NCBI RefSeq assembly: GCF_029893085.1
Contig: NZ_JARXWI010000003.1
Span: forward strand, 186,001 to 250,000
From: Parabacteroides sp. PFB2-10
Lineage (GTDB): Bacteria > Bacteroidota > Bacteroidia > Bacteroidales > Tannerellaceae
DNA: 64,000 nt
Reading direction: 5' to 3'
The translations under genes and the position numbers were made by a program. This document shows, piece after piece, positions 43,104-52,431 of this stretch. The notes beneath the pieces were generated by a model, which saw only the letters and a program-made list of their open reading frames with translations, did no database searches and was not told the origin of the DNA. The first letter of the stretch is position 1. The number at the start of each line of letters is the position of its first letter.

Positions 43104-46100
43104 TTAGAAAGTGATATTTAAACCGGCAGTAAATGATCTTTGCAACGGATAAGCCGTGATACCGTTTGTAAGTTCCGGGTCGAAATCTTTGATCTTATCG
43201 ATTGTGAACAGGTTATTTCCGTTCACATATACACGTAGATACTCGAGGCCAACTTTCTGAGATATCGCCTTAGGTAAAGTATATCCCAATTCCACCGATT
43301 TCAAACGAAGGAATGCCGCATTGCGCAACCACCAGGTAGATCCGTCACCATTAAATTTGTCACCATACGTCTGCTTGATCATCGCCCGTGGATATTCTGC
43401 ATTCAGGTTTTCTTCTGGCCCTTTTTCAGGAGTCCAACGTCCTTCATAGAAAGTTGTTATCATATTCATACTCGGCTGCACCAGCAATTGTGCTTTTGCC
43501 TGTCCTTGGAAGAAAACGTTCAGGTCTAATCCTTTCCAACCACCGTTGAATGTAAAACCGTAGATGATCTTAGGCGTTGGAGAAGCATTGACACGAAGCA
43601 TATCATCAGTCGTAATCTCACCGTCATCGTTGATATCGCGGTAGATCAAGTCACCCGGCTGAGCTCCTTCGATATGAACGGAATTTGCCACCTCTTCCTC
43701 TGTCTGATAGATACCTAACGCATCGTAAAGCGTATAGGAGTCGATTGGATGACCGGTTGCTTTTTTCCACTCGGGAGTTGAAACTGCCTCATCGATATAA
43801 ATCATTTTGTTTTCTGCAAATGTGAAGTTACCGGTAACACCCCAGTTGAAATCGCCCAAACGGTCTTGATAGCCTGCAACGATTTCAAATCCCTGGTTAT
43901 CCATCTTACCAATGTTTTCTGATGGCAAAGAAAGACCGGCATAATAGGGGATTGACGCACTTCTTGCTCGAAGGATATTATCACGTTTTGATTTGAAGAC
44001 GTCAAATTCAAGATTGAATTTGTTTTCTAAGAATTGTGCTTGCACACCGATGTTCCATGTCTTAGCTGTTTCCCAAGTGATATTCGGGTTAGCTTCAACC
44101 CTCTGGTAAACCGCTTTGTACACTTCGTCGCCAAACATCATACCCGTACCGAAGGCATATTGAGCCAGGTATTGGAATGCCGAAACATTATCATTACCCA
44201 TCATACCCCATGAGGCTTTCAGTTTCAGGAAGTTTACATAGTCTTTCGCCGGAATAAAGAAATCTTCTTCACTCAATACCCAACCTAAGGAGAAGCCAGG
44301 GAAGAGTCCCCAACGTTTCCCTTTTGGGAAATTCATTGAACCATCGTAACGCATGGTTACTTCAGCCAGGTATTTGTCTTTATAGTTATAATTCACACGT
44401 CCAAAATAGTTCTGGCGAGCTGTTTTGCTACCGGAACCACCATTGCTCATATCTTCCGGATTATCACTACCTGCAAAGATCTGCATAATGGTTGTAGACA
44501 GGTAGTTCGTACGATATGCACTTACCGTGTTATAGTTATAAACAGACTGTTCATAAGCCGCAAACGCGTCGATCTTGTGATCTCCAAAGGTGTTACTATA
44601 CCCGATTCGGCCATTCAGTGTAGTACGATCCGAGTTGTTTGCCCATGAGTTCAATGAAATCTGTCCTGTTTGTGCACGCAGGTTGTCGTATTCACCTGTC
44701 GTACCATTGTATTCATAAATATCATACGGATGATTGATTGTTTTACCGTTATTAAAAGTCAAGTCGATAGCGGCATATCCTTCCAGGTATAACCCTTTAG
44801 TCAATACATCCAAATCAATACGAATACGCGGTTTCAGATTCAGTGTATTGTTCTTGTACCTATTTGTTCCCGGCAAATCCGTTACCATGATAGCCGCGTT
44901 ACGGGTAAGACCATCTACACCGGCACGATACAAACCGTTCGGGTACTTTGCCGGTACCATGGGGCTTGTCTTCAAGAAATATTCAAACATATAATCGGTA
45001 GCATAGATACCACGGTTACGCGCTTCCTGACGCCCCAAAATATCTAAGCTAAACTTGATTGCTTTCGTCACCTTTGCATCTACATTGGCTGAGAACTGAT
45101 ACTGTCCATAGTTTTGTGCGCTTTCCTTATAGATAGCATCCTGCCACATATACTGGAAAGAGGTATAGAAAGATACTTTCTCAGAACCACCGCTTACCGA
45201 CAAACTATGTTGTGTGCGCGGTGCCCAATTTTTAGCTACGGCATCCCACCAGTTGATATCGCCATAATTGATTGGATCTTCTCCACTCAATATTTTCTCG
45301 ATTGCTTCATCGGAATAGGTCTGTGAAAGTCCGTGACCGGCATCGTATTCATTGATATAAGTAGCATATTGGTAAGAGTTCAACATCTCCGGCACGCGGG
45401 TAGGTTGTGATACAGAGTAGCTACCGCTGTAATTGATATTCACCTTTCCTTCTCTACCACGTTTGGTTGTTACCAGAATAACCCCGTTCGCTGCACGCGC
45501 ACCATAGATAGCTGCCGAAGCATCTTTCAGGATAGAGATCGATTCGATATCTTCCGGGTTCAAGCGAGAGAAGCTACGGTCTGCAATACCGTCTACCACG
45601 ATCAATGGAGAAGTACTACCGGTAGTACCCTTACCACGGATCAAAATACTGGCATTATCTTCGCCCGGCTCACCGGAGCGAACGTTAGCAATTACCCCTG
45701 CTGTTTTACCAGCCAAGGTATTCGTTAAATTGACTGCAGCCACTTTCTTCAGTTCATCACCTCCCACCTGAGATACCGAACCGGTCAGTGTTGCTTTCTT
45801 CTGCGTACCATACCCCACGACGATCACTTCATCCAATCCGGTCACACTCTCTTGCAGGGTAACATTGAAGTTTCGTGTACTCCCTACTGTCAACGTTTGT
45901 GTCGTATAACCGATATAGGATATCTCCAGTTGAGCGTTCGTACCGCGAACAGACAAAGAAAATTCACCATCAATATTGGTTACGGTACCATTGGTCGTAC
46001 CTTTTTCCACAATACTAACCCCAACCAACAGTTCCCCGTAGGCATCGGAAACAACACCTCGCAGCTGGATAGTCTGCTGTTGTACTCCCATGGCAGTTCC

Positions 46101-46211
46101 TATTTTATCATTTGCTTTCGCAGAAAGCGTAGCGCATGCAAAGAAACATGTGAATAAAGCGTAAAAAGAGATTTTACGAGCTATTCTATGTGATTTCAAA
46201 TAAATATTCAT
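43104..46211 (-). CDS. SusC-like TonB-dependent outer-membrane receptor (pair 1)
   Basis: 1035 residues. After the signal peptide (residues about 1-34) come a CarboxypepD_reg-like domain (RGVVSDAYGELLVGVSIVEK), the SusC-type TonB-box region (DEVIVVGYGTQKKATLTGSV), the plug (SILKDASAAIYGARAANGVI) and a 22-strand barrel ending in RSFTAGLNITF. It imports oligosaccharides with SusD1. There is no STN domain, so signalling is through the HTCS and not a sigma/anti-sigma pair. It follows the surface lipoprotein gene after 56 bases. Confidence 0.94.
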   Translation of the reverse strand: MNIYLKSHRIARKISFYALFTCFFACATLSAKANDKIGTAMGVQQQTIQLRGVVSDAYGELLVGVSIVEKGTTNGTVTNIDGEFSLSVRGTNAQLEISYIGYTTQTLTVGSTRNFNVTLQESVTGLDEVIVVGYGTQKKATLTGSVSQVGGDELKKVAAVNLTNTLAGKTAGVIANVRSGEPGEDNASILIRGKGTTGSTSPLIVVDGIADRSFSRLNPEDIESISILKDASAAIYGARAANGVILVTTKRGREGKVNINYSGSYSVSQPTRVPEMLNSYQYATYINEYDAGHGLSQTYSDEAIEKILSGEDPINYGDINWWDAVAKNWAPRTQHSLSVSGGSEKVSFYTSFQYMWQDAIYKESAQNYGQYQFSANVDAKVTKAIKFSLDILGRQEARNRGIYATDYMFEYFLKTSPMVPAKYPNGLYRAGVDGLTRNAAIMVTDLPGTNRYKNNTLNLKPRIRIDLDVLTKGLYLEGYAAIDLTFNNGKTINHPYDIYEYNGTTGEYDNLRAQTGQISLNSWANNSDRTTLNGRIGYSNTFGDHKIDAFAAYEQSVYNYNTVSAYRTNYLSTTIMQIFAGSDNPEDMSNGGSGSKTARQNYFGRVNYNYKDKYLAEVTMRYDGSMNFPKGKRWGLFPGFSLGWVLSEEDFFIPAKDYVNFLKLKASWGMMGNDNVSAFQYLAQYAFGTGMMFGDEVYKAVYQRVEANPNITWETAKTWNIGVQAQFLENKFNLEFDVFKSKRDNILRARSASIPYYAGLSLPSENIGKMDNQGFEIVAGYQDRLGDFNWGVTGNFTFAENKMIYIDEAVSTPEWKKATGHPIDSYTLYDALGIYQTEEEVANSVHIEGAQPGDLIYRDINDDGEITTDDMLRVNASPTPKIIYGFTFNGGWKGLDLNVFFQGQAKAQLLVQPSMNMITTFYEGRWTPEKGPEENLNAEYPRAMIKQTYGDKFNGDGSTWWLRNAAFLRLKSVELGYTLPKAISQKVGLEYLRVYVNGNNLFTIDKIKDFDPELTNGITAYPLQRSFTAGLNITF

Positions 46212-46267
46212 GTTTTTCTTTTTTTGTTTTAATTAATAGATCAAGATTATCTCTATCCGGTGATTTC

Positions 46268-47959
46268 CTATTTCGGCAACTTGAATGAATAGGTCGCTTT
46301 TAAATCTTTATCAAGCCAGCTTTCATACACATAACAGTCGATATAAATCTCACCTGTTTCCATATTGTAATAAGATTTATTATCCTTTACATCGTTGCTT
46401 CCACCATAGGCTTTCAAGGCTTCAAGGAAAGTATAGATCTCTATTTTCTTGCAATTCGCTTGACCCGGCATATCTTCGTCGGTTACCGAGAAGAGAACAG
46501 CATACCATTCGCCATCACCACCAAAGCCATATTGTGCTTTATCGAGCACATTCTCCCATTCAATAGCACGTCTACAATCTTTTGCGTGGAATATCCGGTT
46601 CGTGACATTACGCGTTCTTTCATTGGTAATCACTGTCAGATCGTATGTTCCCACTAAGCTCTTCGCTACCTCCAGGTAGATCACTTCAGAGCCTATCACT
46701 TCACCTACTTCCATATCTTCCTTCACCAATACCAGCGGTACCAGGTAGAAATCCGATAATTTAAGACCGGTAATATCAATCTCATAAGCGATATCAACAC
46801 CTTTCGAACCAGCATTGATCTTACCATTGGTAATCTTGATCAGATCTGCACTCGGAAGAGTCTTGTAATTTGTCTTTTCTGTGGCATTATATGCTGCAAT
46901 CAGAGAAGGATCATAAACCATATTGATAGTCAATTCTTCCGGCAATACGGAGTTGGCAGAAACAGTAACTGCTCCCTTAACTGGAGTGGAAAGAGAATAC
47001 GCCCCTTTAAGCACAAATTCACCTTCTTCATCTACGGCATCTTCAATAGATACCTGCACACCGGTAATATTCAACAGGTAATAAACCGGCTCGTTCTGTG
47101 CCACAGCATAATCAACAGTAGAAGATTTAAAATAACAAGGCAATACATAAATAAATTCTTCCGTCAAATTCTTGGCATTAAACTCAATATCGGCTGCCAG
47201 TTTCTTGGTGCCGTCTAATTTCACCTGCCCAAGAGAATAGTTTGCTTCCGGAAGTAGCTTATACTGAGGGTCGCTCAACAAAGAGGCATTCTTGTCGACG
47301 GTCAAAGAGATGGCACTCGCATCAATACCCGTAAAGTTCAGGTTAGCCTCCATCGTTTTTGTTTCTTTGGCTGTGCTTTCTTCGACAAAGAAAAGATTAA
47401 CGGGAGCGCTGGGGACAGTAGTTGTTACGGTAGCCGCTGCCATATCAATATGGAGAATCACCGTATTAGCACTTTCATCCTCATCTACCCCTTCTGATTT
47501 CTCTGCAATTGCCCGGATCGGCAAAGCATACTGGGATGCATTTTGTACAGAACCGGCGGATTTATAAAGCTGTTTGGACTTAACAACTACTTCAAAATCC
47601 GCATTTTTCGATTTGACATCAAATTTCACACTTGCCGGCATCGTATAATATTCAGCCGGAAGCATCTTGTAAGTTGTCCCGTTAGCCGCGTTAAAAGCAC
47701 TCAACGCCTCTTCACTAACAGTCAATAACATCGTCAGATCTCTGGATATACCATATTGGCGACTATAAACCGCCTTATAGGTATCCGATTCATTTTGTGA
47801 AACAGCCGATATCTTCGCATACCCGGAGGTAGCAAATCCCGGATTAATCTCGACCGTAGGAATTGGGTTCTTCAGATCATCGGCACATCCGGCCATGATA
47901 CATGCAAAAACAATGAGAAATAAATTTCTCACATAATGTAGTTTTCTTAGGTTCTTCAT
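46268..47959 (-). CDS. Surface lipoprotein with DUF1735-like repeats and DUF4361-like C-terminus
   Basis: 563 residues. The lipobox is IMAGC with ADDLKN after it. Two similar beta-domains follow (LTVSEEALSAFNAANGTTYKML and the related segment with NMVYDPSLIAAYNATEKTNYK), typical of DUF1735, then a C-terminal domain like DUF4361. Such proteins act as surface glycan-binding proteins beside SusD. Here the gene comes before SusC1 and is the first of the long run, whereas such genes usually follow SusD. Its promoter-leader is a near copy of that of the zincin gene at 48231-50474. Confidence 0.75.
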   Translation of the reverse strand: MKNLRKLHYVRNLFLIVFACIMAGCADDLKNPIPTVEINPGFATSGYAKISAVSQNESDTYKAVYSRQYGISRDLTMLLTVSEEALSAFNAANGTTYKMLPAEYYTMPASVKFDVKSKNADFEVVVKSKQLYKSAGSVQNASQYALPIRAIAEKSEGVDEDESANTVILHIDMAAATVTTTVPSAPVNLFFVEESTAKETKTMEANLNFTGIDASAISLTVDKNASLLSDPQYKLLPEANYSLGQVKLDGTKKLAADIEFNAKNLTEEFIYVLPCYFKSSTVDYAVAQNEPVYYLLNITGVQVSIEDAVDEEGEFVLKGAYSLSTPVKGAVTVSANSVLPEELTINMVYDPSLIAAYNATEKTNYKTLPSADLIKITNGKINAGSKGVDIAYEIDITGLKLSDFYLVPLVLVKEDMEVGEVIGSEVIYLEVAKSLVGTYDLTVITNERTRNVTNRIFHAKDCRRAIEWENVLDKAQYGFGGDGEWYAVLFSVTDEDMPGQANCKKIEIYTFLEALKAYGGSNDVKDNKSYYNMETGEIYIDCYVYESWLDKDLKATYSFKLPK

Positions 47960-48059
47960 ATCATTACTATTTGAATTAAAGTGTAATCGACAGCAAACAT
48001 AGAGAATAAGCCTCTCTTCGCGTAGTATAATTGTCTAATAAAATAGCTTAATTATTTTA
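47952..48059 (-). promoter_or_regulatory. Duplicated 108-bp promoter-leader, copy 1
   Basis: It matches 50467-50574 at 97 of 108 positions without gaps. On the minus strand it contains a perfect -7 box, TATGTTTG (47994-48001), and further upstream CTATTTTATT (48037-48046), which is also found upstream of SusC2. It likely drives the long run that starts at 47959. The rest of the spacer up to 48230 is AT-rich and holds nothing I can name. Confidence 0.65.
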
Positions 48060-48230
48060 TAATTCGAGAATAAATCAGCATCACCAACAGGCACACACAC
48101 AAGATATTACAAAAAATAAATAGATTATTTTTTCAACTTCCAAGACTATATTTTCATTTCATTTATTTATCACATTTTTATTTACGAAAAAGACTTGCAA
48201 AATGGACAACAGAAAGAAAAGAGAGATCCA

Positions 48231-50474
48231 TTAAAATTGCATATTAAGAACAAAGGTTGCTTTGTATTGCTTATTGTCTTTGGTGTAAACCAACGTGGGT
48301 TTGAGGGTGTACTTCTTTCCGGCTACACTGAATCCCGGTTTGTGCCCGTAGGTGATTATAAATGTCTCTTTGTCGTATTCAAACCATAATGGGTCGTTGT
48401 TTCCCCACGACCCTTGGTTACCCGCAGCTGTGCAATAGAAACCGACATTAGCGGTGTAGGAGTACGAATAGCTACCATCGCTTTGTAATAATCCTAATAC
48501 GATTTTACCCTCTTTGGGTTCAACAGTATTCCCGCTGGCAATGGGCAACGTATTTCCACTGAATACTTGCGATGGCAGCACGAAGGCTTGTAGCAGTTTC
48601 TGCAGATCGCCATTGCCTTGCAAGTCGATAGAACCTAATATGTAATCCGCCTTGGTTGCGTCGCATATCAGGTCGTAGGTGAAAGAGATATCTTTTATGT
48701 CGGCATCGGGATCTATGTTGAAGTTGCCCAATAAATCAGTTCCTTCGAACTTCACCTTGTAGGGCCATTGTGCATCGTCTGATTCCTTATCGTTCCAGCC
48801 ATGTATGACATATTGTGCGGGGGCACCCTGCACTACGAGGTATAGTCGGGTGGTATTGGCAGGAATGGTGTACGTTATTTGACTTTCGCTCTCTTTGTGC
48901 ATAGGCTCGTATCGTGCTTTGCCGTTTACAATGGCTACAAATCCGTATCTCCATCCTGCTTTTACATGGTGGTTGTTGTAATAGCGGGTAGTGCCAACGA
49001 CATTGCCATCGCCATCGATCATAGAACCCGGATCATCGGCAGCCAATACACTTCCGGGTTGCAACCCAACGAAGTCGGCTTTGATGGTTGTTCCCGCATC
49101 GGGTACATTGAGTGCTATCACGTTGAATCCGGTTGTTCCCGGGCAACTGGCATAAGCTACCTGATAGTAATCGCCTGCGCTAAACAGTTTGGTTTTATAG
49201 TTTCCGGCCGATGAGGGACGGTAATCGCGCACTACATCCAAGTCGTAGGTCACCATGCGTGTGGCATAGTCATACATATCTTCGTATAGCGTTTCTACCT
49301 TGTTGTTGCAGAAAAGACGCATATAGGCAGAGAGAGCATCTTCGGGTTTGACCGATTGTTTCCAAATTTCAGCAACACTCTCTATACCGTGTTTCTGCGC
49401 CCAATAGTATGGCAACCAATAACTCGCATAACGCATCCACTCATGTTCGAAGCTGCGATGACAGTTTGCTTCCCATACGCTGACGTGGTAGCCAAATAAT
49501 TCATTCGGATAATCCTGGAACGATTGCCATTGCGCGCACTGTTCCCAGAAGGCACATCCACCGTTACTGCCTTCGTAGCCATAACGGAAACCTTGTGCAA
49601 AATCCTTAGGAGCACCTTGTGCTACTTTATCACAATATACCTGATACTGGAAACTGTGTCCGATTTCGTGTGCAATGGTCGAACCCACCGGATGGCAAGT
49701 GCTGGGATTTACCCACAAAGCGCCAATCACATCGTCGTATCCACTACCGTAAGCCATCCATTCCGTCGTGTAGTGCATATATATTTGCATTTTGTACTTA
49801 TCAAGATTGGAGGCACCGCTACCAGTATTGGCAAACTTCAATTTTTCAATATTAGTTTTGTAGAATTGTTCAGCCTTTACTAATAGGTCATCAATGTCTA
49901 CCCTCAATTCGCCGGGCACATCAGAGCTATTGGGGTTATTGCCAAAGCCTGCTTCCCAAAACACAAAGAAGTGTTCGCTCTGTTTGTAGCGGAAAAATGA
50001 CCATTTAGACGTTTCTAACAACATATTCATATTGGAGAACTCTCCCGGTTTATGGTATTTTTCGTAGTCAGGTATATCTTTGGGATCGATTTCTTTGCCT
50101 ATCGGGGCTGTGTTTTCTTTTTGCGTAATGGTGATTTTACCTTTACTTGTACCACAATGAATATAAATAATTGCACTACGCGGTTCTTTTATTTCATTTT
50201 TCTTTACAGTAACATTTACCTTGGTAAGATATGCTCCCACACCCTCTTTTCTATCCAGCTCAATCCAATCGGCTGACACTTCGGAAGTCCATTTGCCCGA
50301 AGCTGTAAAACTGATTTCAGTTACTCCGCCTGTTTCTTGAACAATTATTTCCGATTTTTCTACTTTCACAGAGTCAACAAGTATAGGATCATCGTTTTTG
50401 CAACTCTGTATGCCTAAAGCAATCAGTAACAGTTCTAATATCAGAATATGGTGTAGTTTTTTTAGCTTCTTCAT
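48231..50474 (-). CDS. BACON-gluzincin-DUF4859 lipoprotein, paralogue C
   Basis: 747 residues from ATG 50474 (MKKLKKLHHI), chosen because it matches the start of the duplicated leader; a longer frame adds 23 residues read from the promoter region. The lipobox is GIQSC. Residues about 36-120 are a BACON domain (SFTASGKWTSEVSADWIEL). The zincin core has HEIGH at 269-273 and a candidate third ligand, Glu311 in FWEQCAQW, 38 residues later because of an insertion rich in Gly. Residues about 590-747 fit DUF4859 (LWFEYDKETFIITYGHKPGF). BACON modules are thought to bind mucin or other glycoprotein, which suits a glycoprotein-directed enzyme. Confidence 0.65.
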   Translation of the reverse strand: MKKLKKLHHILILELLLIALGIQSCKNDDPILVDSVKVEKSEIIVQETGGVTEISFTASGKWTSEVSADWIELDRKEGVGAYLTKVNVTVKKNEIKEPRSAIIYIHCGTSKGKITITQKENTAPIGKEIDPKDIPDYEKYHKPGEFSNMNMLLETSKWSFFRYKQSEHFFVFWEAGFGNNPNSSDVPGELRVDIDDLLVKAEQFYKTNIEKLKFANTGSGASNLDKYKMQIYMHYTTEWMAYGSGYDDVIGALWVNPSTCHPVGSTIAHEIGHSFQYQVYCDKVAQGAPKDFAQGFRYGYEGSNGGCAFWEQCAQWQSFQDYPNELFGYHVSVWEANCHRSFEHEWMRYASYWLPYYWAQKHGIESVAEIWKQSVKPEDALSAYMRLFCNNKVETLYEDMYDYATRMVTYDLDVVRDYRPSSAGNYKTKLFSAGDYYQVAYASCPGTTGFNVIALNVPDAGTTIKADFVGLQPGSVLAADDPGSMIDGDGNVVGTTRYYNNHHVKAGWRYGFVAIVNGKARYEPMHKESESQITYTIPANTTRLYLVVQGAPAQYVIHGWNDKESDDAQWPYKVKFEGTDLLGNFNIDPDADIKDISFTYDLICDATKADYILGSIDLQGNGDLQKLLQAFVLPSQVFSGNTLPIASGNTVEPKEGKIVLGLLQSDGSYSYSYTANVGFYCTAAGNQGSWGNNDPLWFEYDKETFIITYGHKPGFSVAGKKYTLKPTLVYTKDNKQYKATFVLNMQF

Positions 50475-50574
50475 ATTATTTCTATTTGAATTAAAGTGTA
50501 ATCGATAGCAAACATAGATAATCCTCCCCCCTTCGCGTAGCACAATTGTCTAATAAAATAGCTTAATTATTTTA
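50467..50574 (-). promoter_or_regulatory. Duplicated 108-bp promoter-leader, copy 2
   Basis: The second copy of the leader at 47952-48059, with the same -7 box TATGTTTG (50509-50516) and the CTATTTTATT block (50552-50561). Differences cluster in the spacer just upstream of the -7 box. It drives the BACON-zincin gene. Confidence 0.65.
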
Positions 50575-50594
50575 GAAAACCCAAACAAGAAAAA

Positions 50595-50628
50595 GTCCGG
50601 TAAAGATTCGAATAAACCTTTACCGGAC
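50595..50628 (-). terminator. Terminator after SusC2-SusD2
   Basis: An 11-bp perfect stem (GTCCGGTAAAG and its complement), a 12-base loop and a minus-strand T tract (TTTTTCTTG). It ends the SusC2-SusD2 transcript before the duplicated leader. Confidence 0.85.
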
Positions 50629-50653
50629 ATCGAGACTATCTATCTACAATTGA

Positions 50654-50704
50654 TTAATTATAGCCGGGATTTTGTTTCAACTCTGCACTCAGCTTCCCGA
50701 CCCA
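50654..50704 (-). pseudogene. In-frame echo of a SusD C-terminus after the SusD2 stop
   Basis: Directly after the TAA of SusD2 the same frame continues for 16 codons as WVGKLSAELKQNPGYN and then a second TAA. SusD2 itself ends NMKQNPGYPSE. The repeated KQNPGY shows a duplicated or replaced 3' end. Confidence 0.6.
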
Positions 50705-52408
50705 TTACTCACTGGGATATCCGGGGTTTTGCTTCATATTCTGGTTGGTATTGAGCACGTTGTAAGTGAAAGGGAAGAGAGTTCTGTATTCGTTACCGGG
50801 CTCTGCCACGTGGTTGAACCAGTTCTTTGTCGTGAATGTTCCAAAGCGGATCATCTGTTGACGACGCTGCATTTCGCAGGCAAATTCCCAACCGAGTTCG
50901 TCATACAAACCACCCAACACGACCGGCGTCTGGTCGCCGGGCACATCGATATTGCCATTGAGGTCGAGGGTTCCATATTTCATAACGGTATTACCCTTCA
51001 GATAAGCAGCGTCAACCGTTGCCTGAGCTGGATCGTCGAACGCGCGGGCACGGATCTGCGAAACCAAAGCGGCCGCTTCTTCTTCTCTTGTTCCCATACG
51101 CAACAAACATTCAGCTTTAATCATCAGCGTTTCAGCATAACGGATAAAAGGAACATCGTTCGCCCAAACGGAAGTCGAAGGTTGGTTTCTGGCTTCGAAC
51201 TTACCTACGCGCAAACCGTAATTTTCACTAACATCTTTTTTGGTCGCATTGGGGTTATCCGGCGTGGGAGCGGGTACTGTCGGAGCCGTCATAGCAGGAA
51301 CGTGATTGATCGGGCAGAAAAGCACCGTTCCGGTAATCGACGGAAAATCCTGATACTGATTGCCGTTGATCCAAGTCTTTTCAAAACGTTTATCATCCGA
51401 GATCAATTTGTTTTCTTCGCCTTCACGTATGTTAGTGTACGAGTTGATGAACTGAGGATTCGCGCACGAACCGCTCCATCCACCCCACGAGTTGCCAAAA
51501 GCACGACCCCAACCCGATGCAAACCACTTACGGTACATCAGGAACGGAGCATACACCGCATCATGGGGAATAGCCCAGATAATTTCTTTATTGGTGTAGT
51601 CCGTACTAACCTTAAAGTTATCGGAATAGTCGGCGGAGAGTTGGTATTTTCCCGAATCGATCACTTTCTGTGCAGCATCGAGAGCTTTCTGCCACTGAGG
51701 TGTACCGGTATAAACCCCGGCATTCAGATAAACGCGTGCAAGGGTCATATAGGCCGCCCACACATTCAGACGTCCATACGTATTCGCATTTACCTCTTCC
51801 GACAATAATCCGGAAGCGATAACGGCTTCGAGTTCGCTTGTCACGAAATCATACACCTGCTGACGGGTAGACTGTAAAGGTACTGTGGTGTCGGTAAAAT
51901 CAGTCACGATAGGAACATTGCCGTGCGTGTCCAACAAGCGGCTATACCAGAAAGCGCGGATAGCGCGCAACTCGGTGAGCATGATATCCTTCTGATTTTC
52001 GTCAGTAAAGGGTAATGCACCCGATTCAATCTGAGCCACGATACGATTCGTGTTATTTACACCATTGATACTGCGGCCGTAAGGACCGGTTACGTGTCCA
52101 TCGCGCGGAGTCCATTTATGCTGGTGATTGCGAAGATAGATACCGCCATCGACCCATCCGGTAGGACGTTCGGGGGTAATAATAACGTCAGCCGGTTCTT
52201 CCTGCGCGTCGAATTCGCCGTACCAGTCATAGAACTGACGCATGGGCTGGTAAGCCTTTGCCAAAACAGAGGCAATGTCTTGTTCGGTCGGAATAAATGA
52301 CGCCTCGGTAATCTCTGAGAAGACCTCTTCGTCGAGATTAAAACAACCTGTAAATAGGCAAAGTGACAGTAGGGATACTCCCCATTTATATATGCTTTTC
52401 GTTTTCAT
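50705..52408 (-). CDS. SusD-like surface glycan-binding lipoprotein (pair 2)
   Basis: 567 residues. The lipobox is LFTGC followed by FNLDEE. The SusD core has MLTELRAIRAFWYSRLLDTHGN and ETLMIKAECLLRMG, and the C-terminal region includes the conserved GWEFACEMQRRQQMIRFG. It binds oligosaccharide over SusC2. It starts 24 bases after SusC2. The end is unusual: see the in-frame echo at 50654-50704. Confidence 0.92.
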   Translation of the reverse strand: MKTKSIYKWGVSLLSLCLFTGCFNLDEEVFSEITEASFIPTEQDIASVLAKAYQPMRQFYDWYGEFDAQEEPADVIITPERPTGWVDGGIYLRNHQHKWTPRDGHVTGPYGRSINGVNNTNRIVAQIESGALPFTDENQKDIMLTELRAIRAFWYSRLLDTHGNVPIVTDFTDTTVPLQSTRQQVYDFVTSELEAVIASGLLSEEVNANTYGRLNVWAAYMTLARVYLNAGVYTGTPQWQKALDAAQKVIDSGKYQLSADYSDNFKVSTDYTNKEIIWAIPHDAVYAPFLMYRKWFASGWGRAFGNSWGGWSGSCANPQFINSYTNIREGEENKLISDDKRFEKTWINGNQYQDFPSITGTVLFCPINHVPAMTAPTVPAPTPDNPNATKKDVSENYGLRVGKFEARNQPSTSVWANDVPFIRYAETLMIKAECLLRMGTREEEAAALVSQIRARAFDDPAQATVDAAYLKGNTVMKYGTLDLNGNIDVPGDQTPVVLGGLYDELGWEFACEMQRRQQMIRFGTFTTKNWFNHVAEPGNEYRTLFPFTYNVLNTNQNMKQNPGYPSE

Positions 52409-52431
52409 AATTTTATTACATTTTAAAGTTG

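Noticed and set aside
50672-51808. 378-codon plus-strand frame
   Set aside because: Antisense shadow of SusD2, with no domain, promoter or ribosome-binding signal.
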